64,000 nt of DNA from Williamsia serinedens. Its GTDB lineage: Bacteria; Actinomycetota; Actinomycetes; Mycobacteriales; Mycobacteriaceae. The translations under genes were made by a program, and so were the position numbers. The notes beneath the pieces were generated by a model, which was not told where the DNA came from, searched no databases, and saw only the letters and a list, made by a program, of their open reading frames with translations. The stretch is taken from contig NZ_JAMTCG010000001.1 in assembly GCF_024171725.1 (NCBI RefSeq), positions 724,897 to 788,896 on the forward strand, given 5' to 3'. Positions 9,880 to 18,503 of this stretch are shown here, one piece after another (within the stretch, counting starts at the first letter, position 1; the number at the start of each line of letters is the position of its first letter).

Positions 9880-10452
9880 TTATGTCGCGGGCCACACGCC
9901 GGGTCGCAGCGACCTGATCGCCGCCACGTAGCGCCGGGCCATGATCCGTTGGGCGACCCGACCGATCGGCCCGCCCACCCGCGTCAGCAGCGACCCCGGC
10001 CGCGAGAACGCCGTGACCGCCAGGCGCACGGTGCCGTCGTCGTCGAGGTGGACGAGGAACGCCTCCTCCCCGTCCTCGGGATGGCCGGGCAGCGTGCCGT
10101 ACACGAAGCCCGCCCGGTTCGGTTCGTCGACGACGCGCACCACCCGCACCGGGGCGCGCAGGGCCAGCGGCCCCGGACCGAGCACGACGTCGGCGACGGT
10201 GCCCTCCACCAGCGGGTCGTCGGTCGCCGCGACGCGCGCCCCCGATCGCAGCTGCACCTGCCAGGCGAGCACCGCCGCGGCGCACTGCTCGAAGCGCTCA
10301 CGTCCGTGTCCGACGGCACCGTCGTGGTGCAGATGGTGATAGCCCGACGGCAGTCCGGTGAGCGTCGCCCCGACGTCGCGATAGGTCAGGTCGGCGGCGC
10401 GCAGGTCCGCGGCGCGGTCGGGTGCCAACGGGGTCGAGCGCTGCTCGGTCAT
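9880..10452 (-). CDS. UPF0548 / DUF1990 family protein
   Basis: 190 residues. It shows the family features LTYRDVGATL near the N-terminus, GYHHLHHDGAVGHG and FVYGTLPGHPEDGEEAF. Members are soluble proteins with no established activity, widespread in actinobacteria and plants. The start overlaps the stop of the DNA glycosylase gene by 4 bp (ATGA), and the hydrolase gene follows after 7 bp, so the three are translated as one operon. No catalytic residues can be assigned. Confidence 0.85.
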   Translation of the reverse strand: MTEQRSTPLAPDRAADLRAADLTYRDVGATLTGLPSGYHHLHHDGAVGHGRERFEQCAAAVLAWQVQLRSGARVAATDDPLVEGTVADVVLGPGPLALRAPVRVVRVVDEPNRAGFVYGTLPGHPEDGEEAFLVHLDDDGTVRLAVTAFSRPGSLLTRVGGPIGRVAQRIMARRYVAAIRSLRPGVWPAT

Positions 10453-11039
10453 GCCCCACCGTATCGCCGCGGGTGCACATGGAGTCCGGCCGCGACGCCC
10501 GCCTCACGGTAGTGGCGGGCGAGGGTGTCGACGGTCTCGTGCGCGTTGAGTCCACTGGGGTTCGGGACCACCCACAGTCGTGCCCCGGCCAGGTCCTCCG
10601 GTTGCTCCCCCGTGGCCGCCTTGCGACGCCCGAACCCGGTGCGGTACGCCGTGATCCCCGCGACCGCGACCACCCGCGGCCCGACGGCACGCACCGTCTC
10701 CTCGAGGCGGCGCGCGCCGGCGCGCAGCTCGTCGTCGTCGAGTTCGTCGGCGCGTGCGGTGGCCCGCGCGACGATGTTCGTGATGCCGATGCCGGCGCCG
10801 AGCAGCACCTCGCGGTCGGTCGGCGACATCCCCGACGAGGCGTCGATCACGCGGTCGACGAGGCCGCCGCGGAACAGGGCCGGGTAGAAGCGGTTGCCGG
10901 GCCGGGCGAAGTGGGCGCCGGTCGCCGCGGTCCACAGGCTCGGGTTGATGCCGACGAACAGAAGCCGGCACCGGTCGTCGACGAGGTCGTCGACGACGGC
11001 GTTCTCGTGGGCGAGCAACTCGTCACGACGGAACCCGAT
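10449..11039 (-). CDS. mug: Mismatch-specific (G:T/U) DNA glycosylase, Mug/TDG family
   Basis: About 190-196 residues. GINPSLW and the late motif NPSGLNAH are the active-site motifs of the Mug/TDG branch of uracil-DNA glycosylases, which remove uracil or thymine from G mispairs. The only conventional start in frame is TTG at 11018, but it has no ribosome-binding site and trims the family's N-terminal [12 protein letters not shown] region. A GGGAGGAC sits 7 nt before an in-frame ATC at 11039, so translation may begin there; I give that extent. An in-frame TAG lies just upstream. Divergent from the VOC gene with under 30 bp between. Confidence 0.85.
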   Translation of the reverse strand: MGFRRDELLAHENAVVDDLVDDRCRLLFVGINPSLWTAATGAHFARPGNRFYPALFRGGLVDRVIDASSGMSPTDREVLLGAGIGITNIVARATARADELDDDELRAGARRLEETVRAVGPRVVAVAGITAYRTGFGRRKAATGEQPEDLAGARLWVVPNPSGLNAHETVDTLARHYREAGVAAGLHVHPRRYGGA

Positions 11040-11067
11040 GACGTGTCCTCCCGTCTACGGTCGAGCC

Positions 11068-11511
11068 ATGACCGGTGCTCCCCTGGACCGACGTGTGCAC
11101 TTCATGACGCTGGCGACCGCCGATCTCGACGCGGCGCGCCGCTTCTACGTCGACGGGCTCGGCTGGGAACCGCTGCTCGACGTCGCCGACGAGATCGTCT
11201 TCTTCCAGGTGGCACCCGGCCTGGTGCTCGGCTTCTTCGAGGCCGAGAAGTTCGCGGCCGACGTTGCGGGCGCGACCACGAACATCGTCGCGGGGGTGAC
11301 GCTCGCGCACAACGTCGGCGACCGCGACGCGGTGCACGCCGTCGTCGACCGGATGGCAGCCTCCGGCGGCACCGTGGTGACCGCGCCGGAGGACGGAGCG
11401 TTCGGCGGCATCTTCCACGCGATCGTCCGGGACCCGAACGGCGTGGTCTGGGAGGTCGCCCACAACCCCGGGTGGCACGTCGACGACGACGGCACGGTCC
11501 ACCTCGGCTGA
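11068..11511 (+). CDS. VOC-family (glyoxalase/bleomycin-resistance fold) protein
   Basis: 147 residues, a single vicinal-oxygen-chelate unit of two beta-alpha-beta-beta-beta modules ([18 protein letters not shown], then [11 protein letters not shown]). The late DPNG-VWE is the common dioxygenase/glyoxalase signature. Members bind a divalent metal, but this subfamily has no clear substrate. The ATG at 11068 is preferred over an earlier in-frame start because homology begins there. No ribosome-binding site is visible and a TACGGT lies 11 nt upstream, so the message could be nearly leaderless. Divergent from the mismatch glycosylase gene. Confidence 0.85.
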   Translation: MTGAPLDRRVHFMTLATADLDAARRFYVDGLGWEPLLDVADEIVFFQVAPGLVLGFFEAEKFAADVAGATTNIVAGVTLAHNVGDRDAVHAVVDRMAASGGTVVTAPEDGAFGGIFHAIVRDPNGVVWEVAHNPGWHVDDDGTVHLG

Positions 11512-11536
11512 GTCGTCGACCGGGTGCCGGACCACG

Positions 11537-12694
11537 TCAGGGACGCAGTTCGAGGTCGATCACGACCGGTGAGTGGTCGCTGACGGGCGGCGTCCCCTCG
11601 GGGCGGTCGACGACGGCGGCGTCGAGGACGGTGAACTGGGCGGACGCATACACCCGATCGCTCGTCGGACGCGTCGCGACACCGGCGTCGCTGAGTCCCA
11701 CCGCCTGTGCCAGCCGCGTCTCCGCGGCGTACTCGGCGGAGTCGCGTTGCGTGTTGAAGTCCGCACCCACCACGGTGGGTCCCGGCCAGAGTCGGACGGT
11801 GTCGAGCACGGGCGCCACCTGACGGGCCACCTCGTCGACGCCGTCGTGCGGAGAGCTGAAGTGCCCCGAGACGATCCGGATCGCGGTCCCCGCCGGTGTC
11901 ACCGCCATGGCGTCGGCGGCGCCCCGCGGCTGGTGTTCGGTGGTCGTCGGGAACCAGCGACGACGCAGTCCCCAGCGACCACCCGCGGCGCCGGCCCACA
12001 GCGCGAGGGCAGAGCGGGCGCGTCGGGCCCAGTCGTCACCGAACGCGTCGCCGATCCGCAGTCCGCGGGCATCGGTGAGCGTGATGCCGTGGAAGGTCAG
12101 GATCCCCGGCCCCTCCTGCCGCCCGTAGACCTTCTCCGCGGTGACGGACATCGTCGCGCCGGTGGGGTGCAGGCGGCGGGCCAGCGCGCGCAGCGTGTCG
12201 CTGAACGTCGACCGCAGCGCGAACCGGTCGAGCTCCTGGAGCAGCACGATGTCGGGGTCGAGGTCGGCGATCGCCTGCGCCAACCGGTCGAGCTTGGCCG
12301 GGGTCGCGAGGAACTCCCCCGAGCCGCCCATCCCGCCGTGCACGTTGAACTCGACGACGCGGATGCGTTCGGGCGCGCGGACCGCGGGATCCGCAGCGGC
12401 CCGGACCGGCACGACCGGTGTCCGTGGACCGATGGCGGTCGCCGCGGCAGCGGCTCCCAGAGCAGTCGCCGCGCCCAGCGCGGCCCCGGCCCGCGGCCGC
12501 GACCACACCGACCCGACTGCGGCGCCGATCGCTGTCGCGGGCACCGGCCACCACCCGCGGTCACGGATCGCGGTGCCCACCGTCTCCACCAGTCCCGGGC
12601 GGTGACGGGGTGCGGGGATCGGCGGGAGTGCGGCGCCCCGGACGCGCGGGACGCGTCGGACACCGTGCACGCGCGGTTCGACCGTGAGAGCCAT
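11537..12694 (-). CDS. Endonuclease/exonuclease/phosphatase-family protein with membrane segment
   Basis: 385 residues. The N-terminal 100 residues carry one or two Ala/Gly-rich hydrophobic stretches (about 45-90), suggesting a membrane anchor. The EEP fold follows: EFNVHGG near 118, QELDRF near 155, GADFN near 313 and SDHSPV near 374, the metal-binding and catalytic set. The family covers nucleases, sphingomyelinases and inositol phosphatases, so the substrate is open. It is downstream of the Dabb and phospholipase A2 genes, with 15 bp to the Dabb stop, so co-transcription is likely. Confidence 0.85.
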   Translation of the reverse strand: MALTVEPRVHGVRRVPRVRGAALPPIPAPRHRPGLVETVGTAIRDRGWWPVPATAIGAAVGSVWSRPRAGAALGAATALGAAAAATAIGPRTPVVPVRAAADPAVRAPERIRVVEFNVHGGMGGSGEFLATPAKLDRLAQAIADLDPDIVLLQELDRFALRSTFSDTLRALARRLHPTGATMSVTAEKVYGRQEGPGILTFHGITLTDARGLRIGDAFGDDWARRARSALALWAGAAGGRWGLRRRWFPTTTEHQPRGAADAMAVTPAGTAIRIVSGHFSSPHDGVDEVARQVAPVLDTVRLWPGPTVVGADFNTQRDSAEYAAETRLAQAVGLSDAGVATRPTSDRVYASAQFTVLDAAVVDRPEGTPPVSDHSPVVIDLELRP

Positions 12695-12709
12695 CGCCGA
12701 CCGCCGGCG

Positions 12710-13012
12710 TCAGATCTCGAACTGGACGCGCGCGATCTGTTCGGCGACGGCGCCGATCTCGGCACGGTGCACGTTGTGTTCGGCGTCGACGTCGTAGCCG
12801 CGGTAGTCCTCGGCGGTCGCCCAGTCGTTGGTGATCGCGAAGTCCCAGCCGCCGTCCCGGAGACCGGCGTCCAGGCCGGTGTGGTTGGCGAGACACCCGG
12901 GGAGGTCCAGCGCGGCGATCCCTGCGAGAGCGCCCTCGAGGCGGGCCCGGTCCTGCGTGGCCTGCTCACCCTCGGCGGCGCGCAGCCGCCCCATCACGAC
13001 GTTGCGGATCAT
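12710..13012 (-). CDS. Dabb (stress-responsive A/B barrel) domain protein
   Basis: 100 residues forming one dimeric alpha/beta-barrel domain, with the hallmark VVMGRL at the N-terminus and a DFAITNDWATAEDYRGYDV stretch. Dabb proteins range from stress proteins to small cyclases; no activity can be assigned. It sits between the phospholipase A2 and EEP genes with short gaps on both sides, in a minus-strand run from 15616 to 11537. Confidence 0.8.
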   Translation of the reverse strand: MIRNVVMGRLRAAEGEQATQDRARLEGALAGIAALDLPGCLANHTGLDAGLRDGGWDFAITNDWATAEDYRGYDVDAEHNVHRAEIGAVAEQIARVQFEI

Positions 13013-13034
13013 GGGGCGAGTATGCGCCAGGGCG

Positions 13035-13529
13035 TCAGAGGTGTGCCGCGGTGACCGCCGCCCAGTAGATGTCGGCGGTCGCCGCGCAGGTGGAGTACCC
13101 GGTGCCGCTCGTGCCGTAGGCGTACGCGCAGTTCGTCTTCAGGTCCGTGCGCAGGGCGGCGTCGCAGGCGGTGTACGACGTCCCCGCACGGTCGGCCGCG
13201 TCGTAGCAGAGGTCGTGGCGCGCGCAGGGTCCGCGAAAGTCCGCTGCGAAGTAGCTGTCCGGCGACGACGTGCAGTAGTCTTGTCGCGCAACGGGTTCCA
13301 GGCTCGTGTTGTAGACGTATTCGCTCGGGACGGTGACGAAGGCGGTCGCTCGCAGCGTGGTCCGCGACTGCTGTGACAGCGGCGGCCCCGGGTACACCTG
13401 CGACGCGGCCTGCACCTCCGGCGAGATCGGGTACTGCTCGGTCGGTGTCGCGTGGGCGAGTGCTCCGTCGCCGACGAGGGCGAACACGACGAGCGCGGAC
13501 GCGGCGATCAGGGCATGCAGCTTGGTCAT
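13035..13529 (-). CDS. Secreted prokaryotic phospholipase A2
   Basis: 164 residues. A signal peptide (about 1-27, ending ALAHA) precedes a mature domain with the PLA2 active-site motif CARHDLCYD at residues 102-110: His105 and Asp106 are the catalytic pair. The mature part has six cysteines (86, 102, 108, 122, 134, 148), enough for three disulfides. It resembles the Streptomyces violaceoruber-type bacterial PLA2 family, calcium-dependent enzymes that cut the sn-2 ester of phospholipids. Acts outside the cell. The neighbours (Dabb and EEP downstream, alcohol dehydrogenase upstream) do not define a pathway. Confidence 0.88.
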   Translation of the reverse strand: MTKLHALIAASALVVFALVGDGALAHATPTEQYPISPEVQAASQVYPGPPLSQQSRTTLRATAFVTVPSEYVYNTSLEPVARQDYCTSSPDSYFAADFRGPCARHDLCYDAADRAGTSYTACDAALRTDLKTNCAYAYGTSGTGYSTCAATADIYWAAVTAAHL

Positions 13530-13609
13530 GAGCGAAGCGAACCATCTCGCGTCGTCCCTGCGCCGTGACTCCGCTGAACCGCCGGTGAACGCTCACCGAC
13601 AGGTGCGCC

Positions 13610-14617
13610 TCAGATCCGGATCACCGTGACGCCACCGGCACCCGCGCCGGGGCGACCGAGGTCGGCGAGCCGTCCGGGCGCGTCCGCCAGTCCGATGACC
13701 TCGCCGAGCAACCGCTGCGGCGCGAGCCGTCCGGCGGCGATGTCGGCGAGCATCGCTGGGTACTCGTGCGCGGCCATGCCGTGGCTGCCGAGTACCTGCA
13801 ATTCCCGGGCGACGACGGCGCCCATGGGGACGGCGGGGTCGACGTCGGCGCCGAGCAACCCGACCTGCACATGTCGACCGCGGGGCCGCAGGGTCCCGAT
13901 CGAGGCGCGCATGGTGGCCGGTGAGCCGAACGCGTCCAGCGAGCAGTCGATCTCGTCGAGCCCGTCGGCGGATTCGGCCACCTGCGCCGCACCCACGTCG
14001 AGGGCGAGGGCCCGGCTCGTCGCCGACGGGTCGATGCCGACGACGCTCGCGCCCCGTGCGGCGGCGATCATGACGGCGGCCAGACCCACCCCGCCGCAAC
14101 CGTGGACGGCGACGCGCTCCCCGGCCTGTACCGCGCCAACCGCCGTGACAGCGCGGTAGGCGGTGGCGAACCGGCACCCGAGACCGGCGGCGGCCTCGTC
14201 GGACACCGCGTCGGGGACGGCGACGAGGTTGACGTCGGCGTGGCGAAGGGCGACGAGGTCGGCGAACGAGCCGGCGTGGGTGAAGCCTGGTTGCTCCTGT
14301 CGCTCGCACACCTGGTGATCGCCCCGACGACAGCTGCGACAGGTCCCGCAGGCGCACACGAAGGGCGCGGTGACGCGATCTCCGGGCGACCATCGGGTCA
14401 CGCCCGCGCCGACCTCGACGACCGTGCCGACCAGTTCGTGGCCGGGCACGCTCGGCAGCGGGATGTCGGGGTCGTGCCCCTGCCAGCCGTGCCAGTCCGA
14501 TCGGCACAGTCCCGTCGCCGCGACGGCGACGACGACACCGTCGTCGGGGCACACCGGGGGTGCGACGTCGCGGAGTTCGATGGGGCCGCCGAAGCGCTCG
14601 TACACGACTGCTCTCAC
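13610..14617 (-). CDS. Zinc-dependent alcohol dehydrogenase (MDR family)
   Basis: 335 residues with a GTG start. Catalytic zinc ligands are Cys38, His60-Glu61 and Cys148; the structural zinc set is Cys90, Cys93, Cys96 and Cys104. The Rossmann motif GCGGVG at 173-178 binds NAD(P). All elements of a functional medium-chain dehydrogenase are present. The substrate is unknown. The gene ends 80 bp before the phospholipase gene and starts 27 bp after the aldo-keto reductase stop, so an operon of two oxidoreductases is plausible. Confidence 0.9.
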   Translation of the reverse strand: MRAVVYERFGGPIELRDVAPPVCPDDGVVVAVAATGLCRSDWHGWQGHDPDIPLPSVPGHELVGTVVEVGAGVTRWSPGDRVTAPFVCACGTCRSCRRGDHQVCERQEQPGFTHAGSFADLVALRHADVNLVAVPDAVSDEAAAGLGCRFATAYRAVTAVGAVQAGERVAVHGCGGVGLAAVMIAAARGASVVGIDPSATSRALALDVGAAQVAESADGLDEIDCSLDAFGSPATMRASIGTLRPRGRHVQVGLLGADVDPAVPMGAVVARELQVLGSHGMAAHEYPAMLADIAAGRLAPQRLLGEVIGLADAPGRLADLGRPGAGAGGVTVIRI

Positions 14618-14644
14618 GGCCTCAGCCTGCCGCAGCGACCGCTC

Positions 14645-15616
14645 TCAGGAGAAGCCGACGATCGGGCGCGGGCGGTAGTGCTGCTCGAGCGTCGCGATCT
14701 CGTCGTCGGAGAGCGACACGTCCAGCGCCGCGACGGCGTCGTCGACGTGACCGACCTTGCCTGCACCGATGATCGGCGCGGTGACCACCGGCTTGTGCAA
14801 CACCCACGCCAGGGCGATCTGCGCGCGCGGCACACCGCGTTTCCCGGCCAGGTCCGACACCGCGTCGACGGTGGCCTTGTCGCCCTCGTCGTAGAGGGTC
14901 GAGCCGAACTGGTCGGTCTGGCTCCGCGTCGTCTCGGTGTCCCAGTCGCGGGTGAGCCGACCGCGCGCGAGCGGACTCCACGGGATGACGCCGATGCCCT
15001 GGTCGGCGCAGAGCGGGTGCATCTCGCGCTCCTCCTCGCGGTACAGGAGGTTGTAGTGGTCCTGCATGGAGATGAACCGGCTCCAGCCGTGCAGCTCGGA
15101 GGTGTACAGCGACTTCGAGAACTGCCACGCGAACATCGAGGACGCCCCGATGTAGCGGGCCTTGCCCGCCTTCACGACGTCGTGCAGCGCCTCGATCGTC
15201 TCCTCGATCGGCGTCGTCGGATCCCACCGGTGGATCTGGTAGAGGTCCACGTAGTCCGTTCCGAGTCGCCGCAGACTGGCGTCGATCTCGGTCATGATCG
15301 CCTTGCGCGACGATCCGCGCTCATTCGGATGCGGGCGACCGTTGTTGTAGACCTTGGTCGCGAGCACGATGTCGTCGCGGTCGGCGAAGTCGCGCAGTGC
15401 CCGTCCGACGATCTCCTCGCTCGATCCCGCGGAGTACACGTTGGCGGTGTCGAAGAAGGTGATCCCCTGCTCCAGGGCGTGCCGGATGATGTCCCGGGAC
15501 TGGTCCTCCGGCAGCGTCCACTCGTGCGGTCCCTGGTCCGGCTCGCCGAAACTCATGCAGCCCAGGCAGATCCGCGACACCTTCAGTCCGCTGCGCCCGA
15601 CGTTCACGTAGTCCAC
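14645..15616 (-). CDS. Aldo/keto reductase
   Basis: 323 residues. The AKR catalytic tetrad is complete: Asp56, Tyr61, Lys88 and His129, in FDTANVYSAG, LATKVY and YQIHRW. NADPH-dependent carbonyl reduction is expected, with the TIM-barrel phosphate-binding residues near PIIGAGKVGH. The GTG start at 15616 follows GAGGAGAG at good spacing. It is the promoter-proximal gene of the minus-strand run and divergent from the NYN/SDR frame on the plus strand (about 85 bp between). Confidence 0.92.
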   Translation of the reverse strand: MDYVNVGRSGLKVSRICLGCMSFGEPDQGPHEWTLPEDQSRDIIRHALEQGITFFDTANVYSAGSSEEIVGRALRDFADRDDIVLATKVYNNGRPHPNERGSSRKAIMTEIDASLRRLGTDYVDLYQIHRWDPTTPIEETIEALHDVVKAGKARYIGASSMFAWQFSKSLYTSELHGWSRFISMQDHYNLLYREEEREMHPLCADQGIGVIPWSPLARGRLTRDWDTETTRSQTDQFGSTLYDEGDKATVDAVSDLAGKRGVPRAQIALAWVLHKPVVTAPIIGAGKVGHVDDAVAALDVSLSDDEIATLEQHYRPRPIVGFS

Positions 15617-15700
15617 GACACTCTCCTCACTCCGACGTCTCTCCCGTCGACGCTAGCCACGGTCGTCGGTTGCGGCACGAACCGGACATAGGCTCGCAGC

Positions 15701-16117
15701 GTGGAAGGCACCGTGATCGTCGTCGACGCCGCGAACGTGGTGGGGTCACGACCCGACGGGTGGTGGCGTGACCGACGCGGTGCGACGGAGCGGCTGCGGG
15801 ACGAGATCGCCGGTCTCGCCGCGACCGGTGTCGACGGTTCGGGACCGGGGAGGGTGCTTCTCGTCGTCGAGGGTGCGGCGCGCGGCGTCGCGTCGACACC
15901 GACCGTCGAGGTGGTCGAGGCCGACGGGTCCGGAGACGACGCGATAGTGGCCGTAGTGGCCGGCCTCGACACGGTGAGCGACTGTGTCGTCGTCACCGCC
16001 GACCGCGAATTGCGCCGCCGGGTCGGGGAACTCGGCGCGCGGGTCACCGGGCCCCGGTCGGTCCGGGGGCGGCCCGGTCCGGGAAGGGTGAACCGGACAT
16101 CGTCGTTGGCCCCGCAC
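15701..16117 (+). CDS. NYN/PIN-like nuclease domain, open in frame into the downstream SDR
   Basis: About 125 residues of a NYN/PIN-like fold: VIVVDAANVVG with acidic residues at strand 1, WWRDRRGATERLRDEIA, an acidic DGSGDDAIV motif and VVVTADRELRRRV near the end, closing with GARVTGPRSV. Actinobacterial relatives are short stand-alone proteins, often labelled NTP pyrophosphohydrolase without proof; the fold suggests a metal-dependent RNase. No stop separates it from the SDR, which begins at an ATG at 16118. One fewer G in the run near 16067-16071 would bring a TGA into frame at about 16088, so this is either a real fusion or a frameshifted end. Confidence 0.7.
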
Positions 16118-16942
16118 ATGGCTGAGAAGATCTGGTTCATCACCGGCACCTCCCGAGGCTTCGGACGCGAGTGGGCCGTCGCGGCGCTCGACCGGGGCGA
16201 CAGGGTCGCGGCCACCGCCCGCGACACGTCCTCGCTCGACGACCTCGTGGAGAGGTACGGCGACGCGATCCTGCCCATCGAGCTCGACGTCACCGACCGC
16301 GACGCCGACTTCGCCGCCGTCGCCCGCGCCCACGACCATTTCGGACGCCTCGACGTGGTGGTGAACAACGCGGGGTACGGCCTGTTCGGCTTCGTCGAGG
16401 AGGTGAGCGAGTCGGAGGCCCGCGCCCAGATCGAGACGAACGTCTTCGGTGCGCTGTGGGTCACCCAGGCGGCGCTGCCGTACCTGCGCGAGCAGCGGTC
16501 CGGCCACATCGTCCAGGTGTCGTCGATCGGCGGCATCAGCGCGTTCCCGAACGTCGGGCTGTACCACGCCAGCAAGTGGGCGCTGGAGGGGTTCTCGCAG
16601 TCGCTCGCGCAGGAGGTCGAGTCGTTCGGCATCCACGTCACGCTGGTCGAGCCCGGCGGGTTCTCCACCGACTGGGGCGGATCGTCGGCGAAGCGGGCGA
16701 CGCCCATCGACGCCTACGCCGAGATCCACGAGGCCGCGGACGAGGCTCGCGCGCAGCGGTCGACGACGCCGGGTGACCCGACCGCATCCGGGCGGGCCAT
16801 CCTGAAGGTCGTCGACGCCGAGACCCCTCCGCTGCGCGTGTTCTTCGGGGAGGCCCCGCTCGGCATCGCCAAATCGGACTACGAGAAGCGACTGGCGACC
16901 TGGGAGGAGTGGCAACCCGTCGCCGTCGAGGCCCAGGGCTGA
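16118..16942 (+). CDS. Short-chain dehydrogenase/reductase (SDR)
   Basis: 274 residues if started at the ATG 16118. The glycine motif TGTSRGFG is near residues 8-15, NNAG near 85, and the catalytic Tyr-Lys in YHASK. NADP use is hinted by the Arg after the glycine motif. The reading frame is open upstream through a NYN-like domain for a total of 413 residues, so the true product may be a fusion. No strong ribosome-binding site is seen before 16118. The aldehyde dehydrogenase gene follows after about 50 bp. Substrate unknown. Confidence 0.88.
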   Translation: MAEKIWFITGTSRGFGREWAVAALDRGDRVAATARDTSSLDDLVERYGDAILPIELDVTDRDADFAAVARAHDHFGRLDVVVNNAGYGLFGFVEEVSESEARAQIETNVFGALWVTQAALPYLREQRSGHIVQVSSIGGISAFPNVGLYHASKWALEGFSQSLAQEVESFGIHVTLVEPGGFSTDWGGSSAKRATPIDAYAEIHEAADEARAQRSTTPGDPTASGRAILKVVDAETPPLRVFFGEAPLGIAKSDYEKRLATWEEWQPVAVEAQG

Positions 16943-16993
16943 TCGTCGCCCCGCGCGTTTGACGTGCCCCGGTCGGCGGGCACCCGCCCGGGC

Positions 16994-18460
16994 ATGACGA
17001 GCACACAGTCGGCCGTATTCGACACGATGCCCATCGCCGGCGACTGGCGCCGCGGTAGGGCGAAGTCGGTGACGACCGACCTGGACCCCTACACCGGCGA
17101 GACCATCGTCGAGATCGCGAACGCGTCCACCGACGATGTCGACGACGCGTTCGCAGCGGCCGCCGACGCGCAGCGCGCGTGGGCGGCTCGGTCGGCGTCC
17201 GACCGCGCCGAGGTCTTCGTCGAGGCCGCGGCGGTGATGACCCGGCGCAAGGACGAGATCGTCGGGTGGTTCACCCGCGAGCTCGGCGCCATCCGACCGC
17301 GGGCGGAATGGGAGTGGCTGGCCGTCCGGGCGGTGATGCTCGAGTCGGCGTCCTGTCCCGGCCGCGTCGCGGGGCGGATGCTGCCCGGGGATCTCATCGA
17401 CGGCAAGGAGAACCGGGTCTACCGGCGTCCGTTGGGCACGGTCGGGGTGATCAGCCCGTGGAACTTCCCGATGCAGCTCTCCAACCGATCGGTCGCGCCC
17501 GCACTCGCGGTCGGCAACGCGGTGGTGCTCAAACCCGCCAGCGACTCCCCCGTCACCGGGGGACTGCTCCTCGCGCAGATCTTCGACGAGGCGGGCCTCC
17601 CGCCCGGCCTGCTCAGTGTCGTCGTCGGGAAGTCCTCGGAGATCGGTGACCACCTGGCGGGGCATCCGTCGTCGCGGCTGACCTCGTTCACGGGGTCGAC
17701 CGAGGTGGGTGAACACCTGGCGCAGCAGTCACCCCTGACGAAGAAGTCGTTGGAACTCGGCGGGAACGGCCCGCTCGTCGTCCTCGACGACGCCGACGTC
17801 GACCGCGCCGTCGACGCGGCGGTCTTCGGGTCGTTCTTCCACCAGGGTCAGGTGTGCATGGCGACGAACCGCATCATCGTCGACGACAGCATCCACGACC
17901 AGTTCGTCGACAAACTGTGCGCGCGGACGACCGCGTTGCGCGTGGGCGATCCCCGCGATGCCGACACGCAGATCGGCCCGATCATCAACTCCTCACAACG
18001 GGACTCGATCCGCGACAAGATCTCCCAGGCCCACGACGACGGCGCCGAGGTGGTCGGCGGCGGTGAGCCGACAGGGCCGTCGGGGCTGGTCCTCCCGCCG
18101 TGCGTGGTCGTGGGCGACAACTCGGTCGCCACTGCGCGCGAGGAAGTGTTCGGTCCGGTGGCCACGGTCATCCGCGCCGACGACGAGGATCACGCCGTGG
18201 CGATCGCCAACGACACCGACTACGGGCTGTCGAGCGCGGTATTCAGCGCCGACGTCGACCGCGCGGTGCAGTGCGGCCTCCGCATCGAGGCCGGCATGAC
18301 CCACGTCAACGACACCACGATCAACGACGAACCCAACACCGCGTTCGGTGGCGAGAAGGCCTCCGGCATCGGTCGCTTCGGCGGCGAGTGGGCCATCGAG
18401 GAGTTCACGACCGACCACTGGGTCGGGATACAGCGGACCCGACGCGACTACGCGATCTGA
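16994..18460 (+). CDS. NAD(P)-dependent aldehyde dehydrogenase
   Basis: 488 residues, a full-length ALDH. Catalytic Cys near residue 288 (QGQVCMATNR), general base Glu near 254 (LELGGNGP), cofactor lysine in LKPASDSP near 179 and the SPWNFP motif near 155. The subgroup resembles benzaldehyde/vanillin-type dehydrogenases, but the substrate cannot be fixed. The ATG at 16994 is chosen over an earlier in-frame ATG because homology starts near MPIAGDWRRG. It follows the SDR gene on the same strand, which would make a two-step alcohol-aldehyde-acid route possible (inference). Confidence 0.93.
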   Translation: MTSTQSAVFDTMPIAGDWRRGRAKSVTTDLDPYTGETIVEIANASTDDVDDAFAAAADAQRAWAARSASDRAEVFVEAAAVMTRRKDEIVGWFTRELGAIRPRAEWEWLAVRAVMLESASCPGRVAGRMLPGDLIDGKENRVYRRPLGTVGVISPWNFPMQLSNRSVAPALAVGNAVVLKPASDSPVTGGLLLAQIFDEAGLPPGLLSVVVGKSSEIGDHLAGHPSSRLTSFTGSTEVGEHLAQQSPLTKKSLELGGNGPLVVLDDADVDRAVDAAVFGSFFHQGQVCMATNRIIVDDSIHDQFVDKLCARTTALRVGDPRDADTQIGPIINSSQRDSIRDKISQAHDDGAEVVGGGEPTGPSGLVLPPCVVVGDNSVATAREEVFGPVATVIRADDEDHAVAIANDTDYGLSSAVFSADVDRAVQCGLRIEAGMTHVNDTTINDEPNTAFGGEKASGIGRFGGEWAIEEFTTDHWVGIQRTRRDYAI

Positions 18461-18503
18461 GCGCGGTCACGCCGGGTCCGGCGAGGTGTCGGGGAGGGCG
18501 GTG

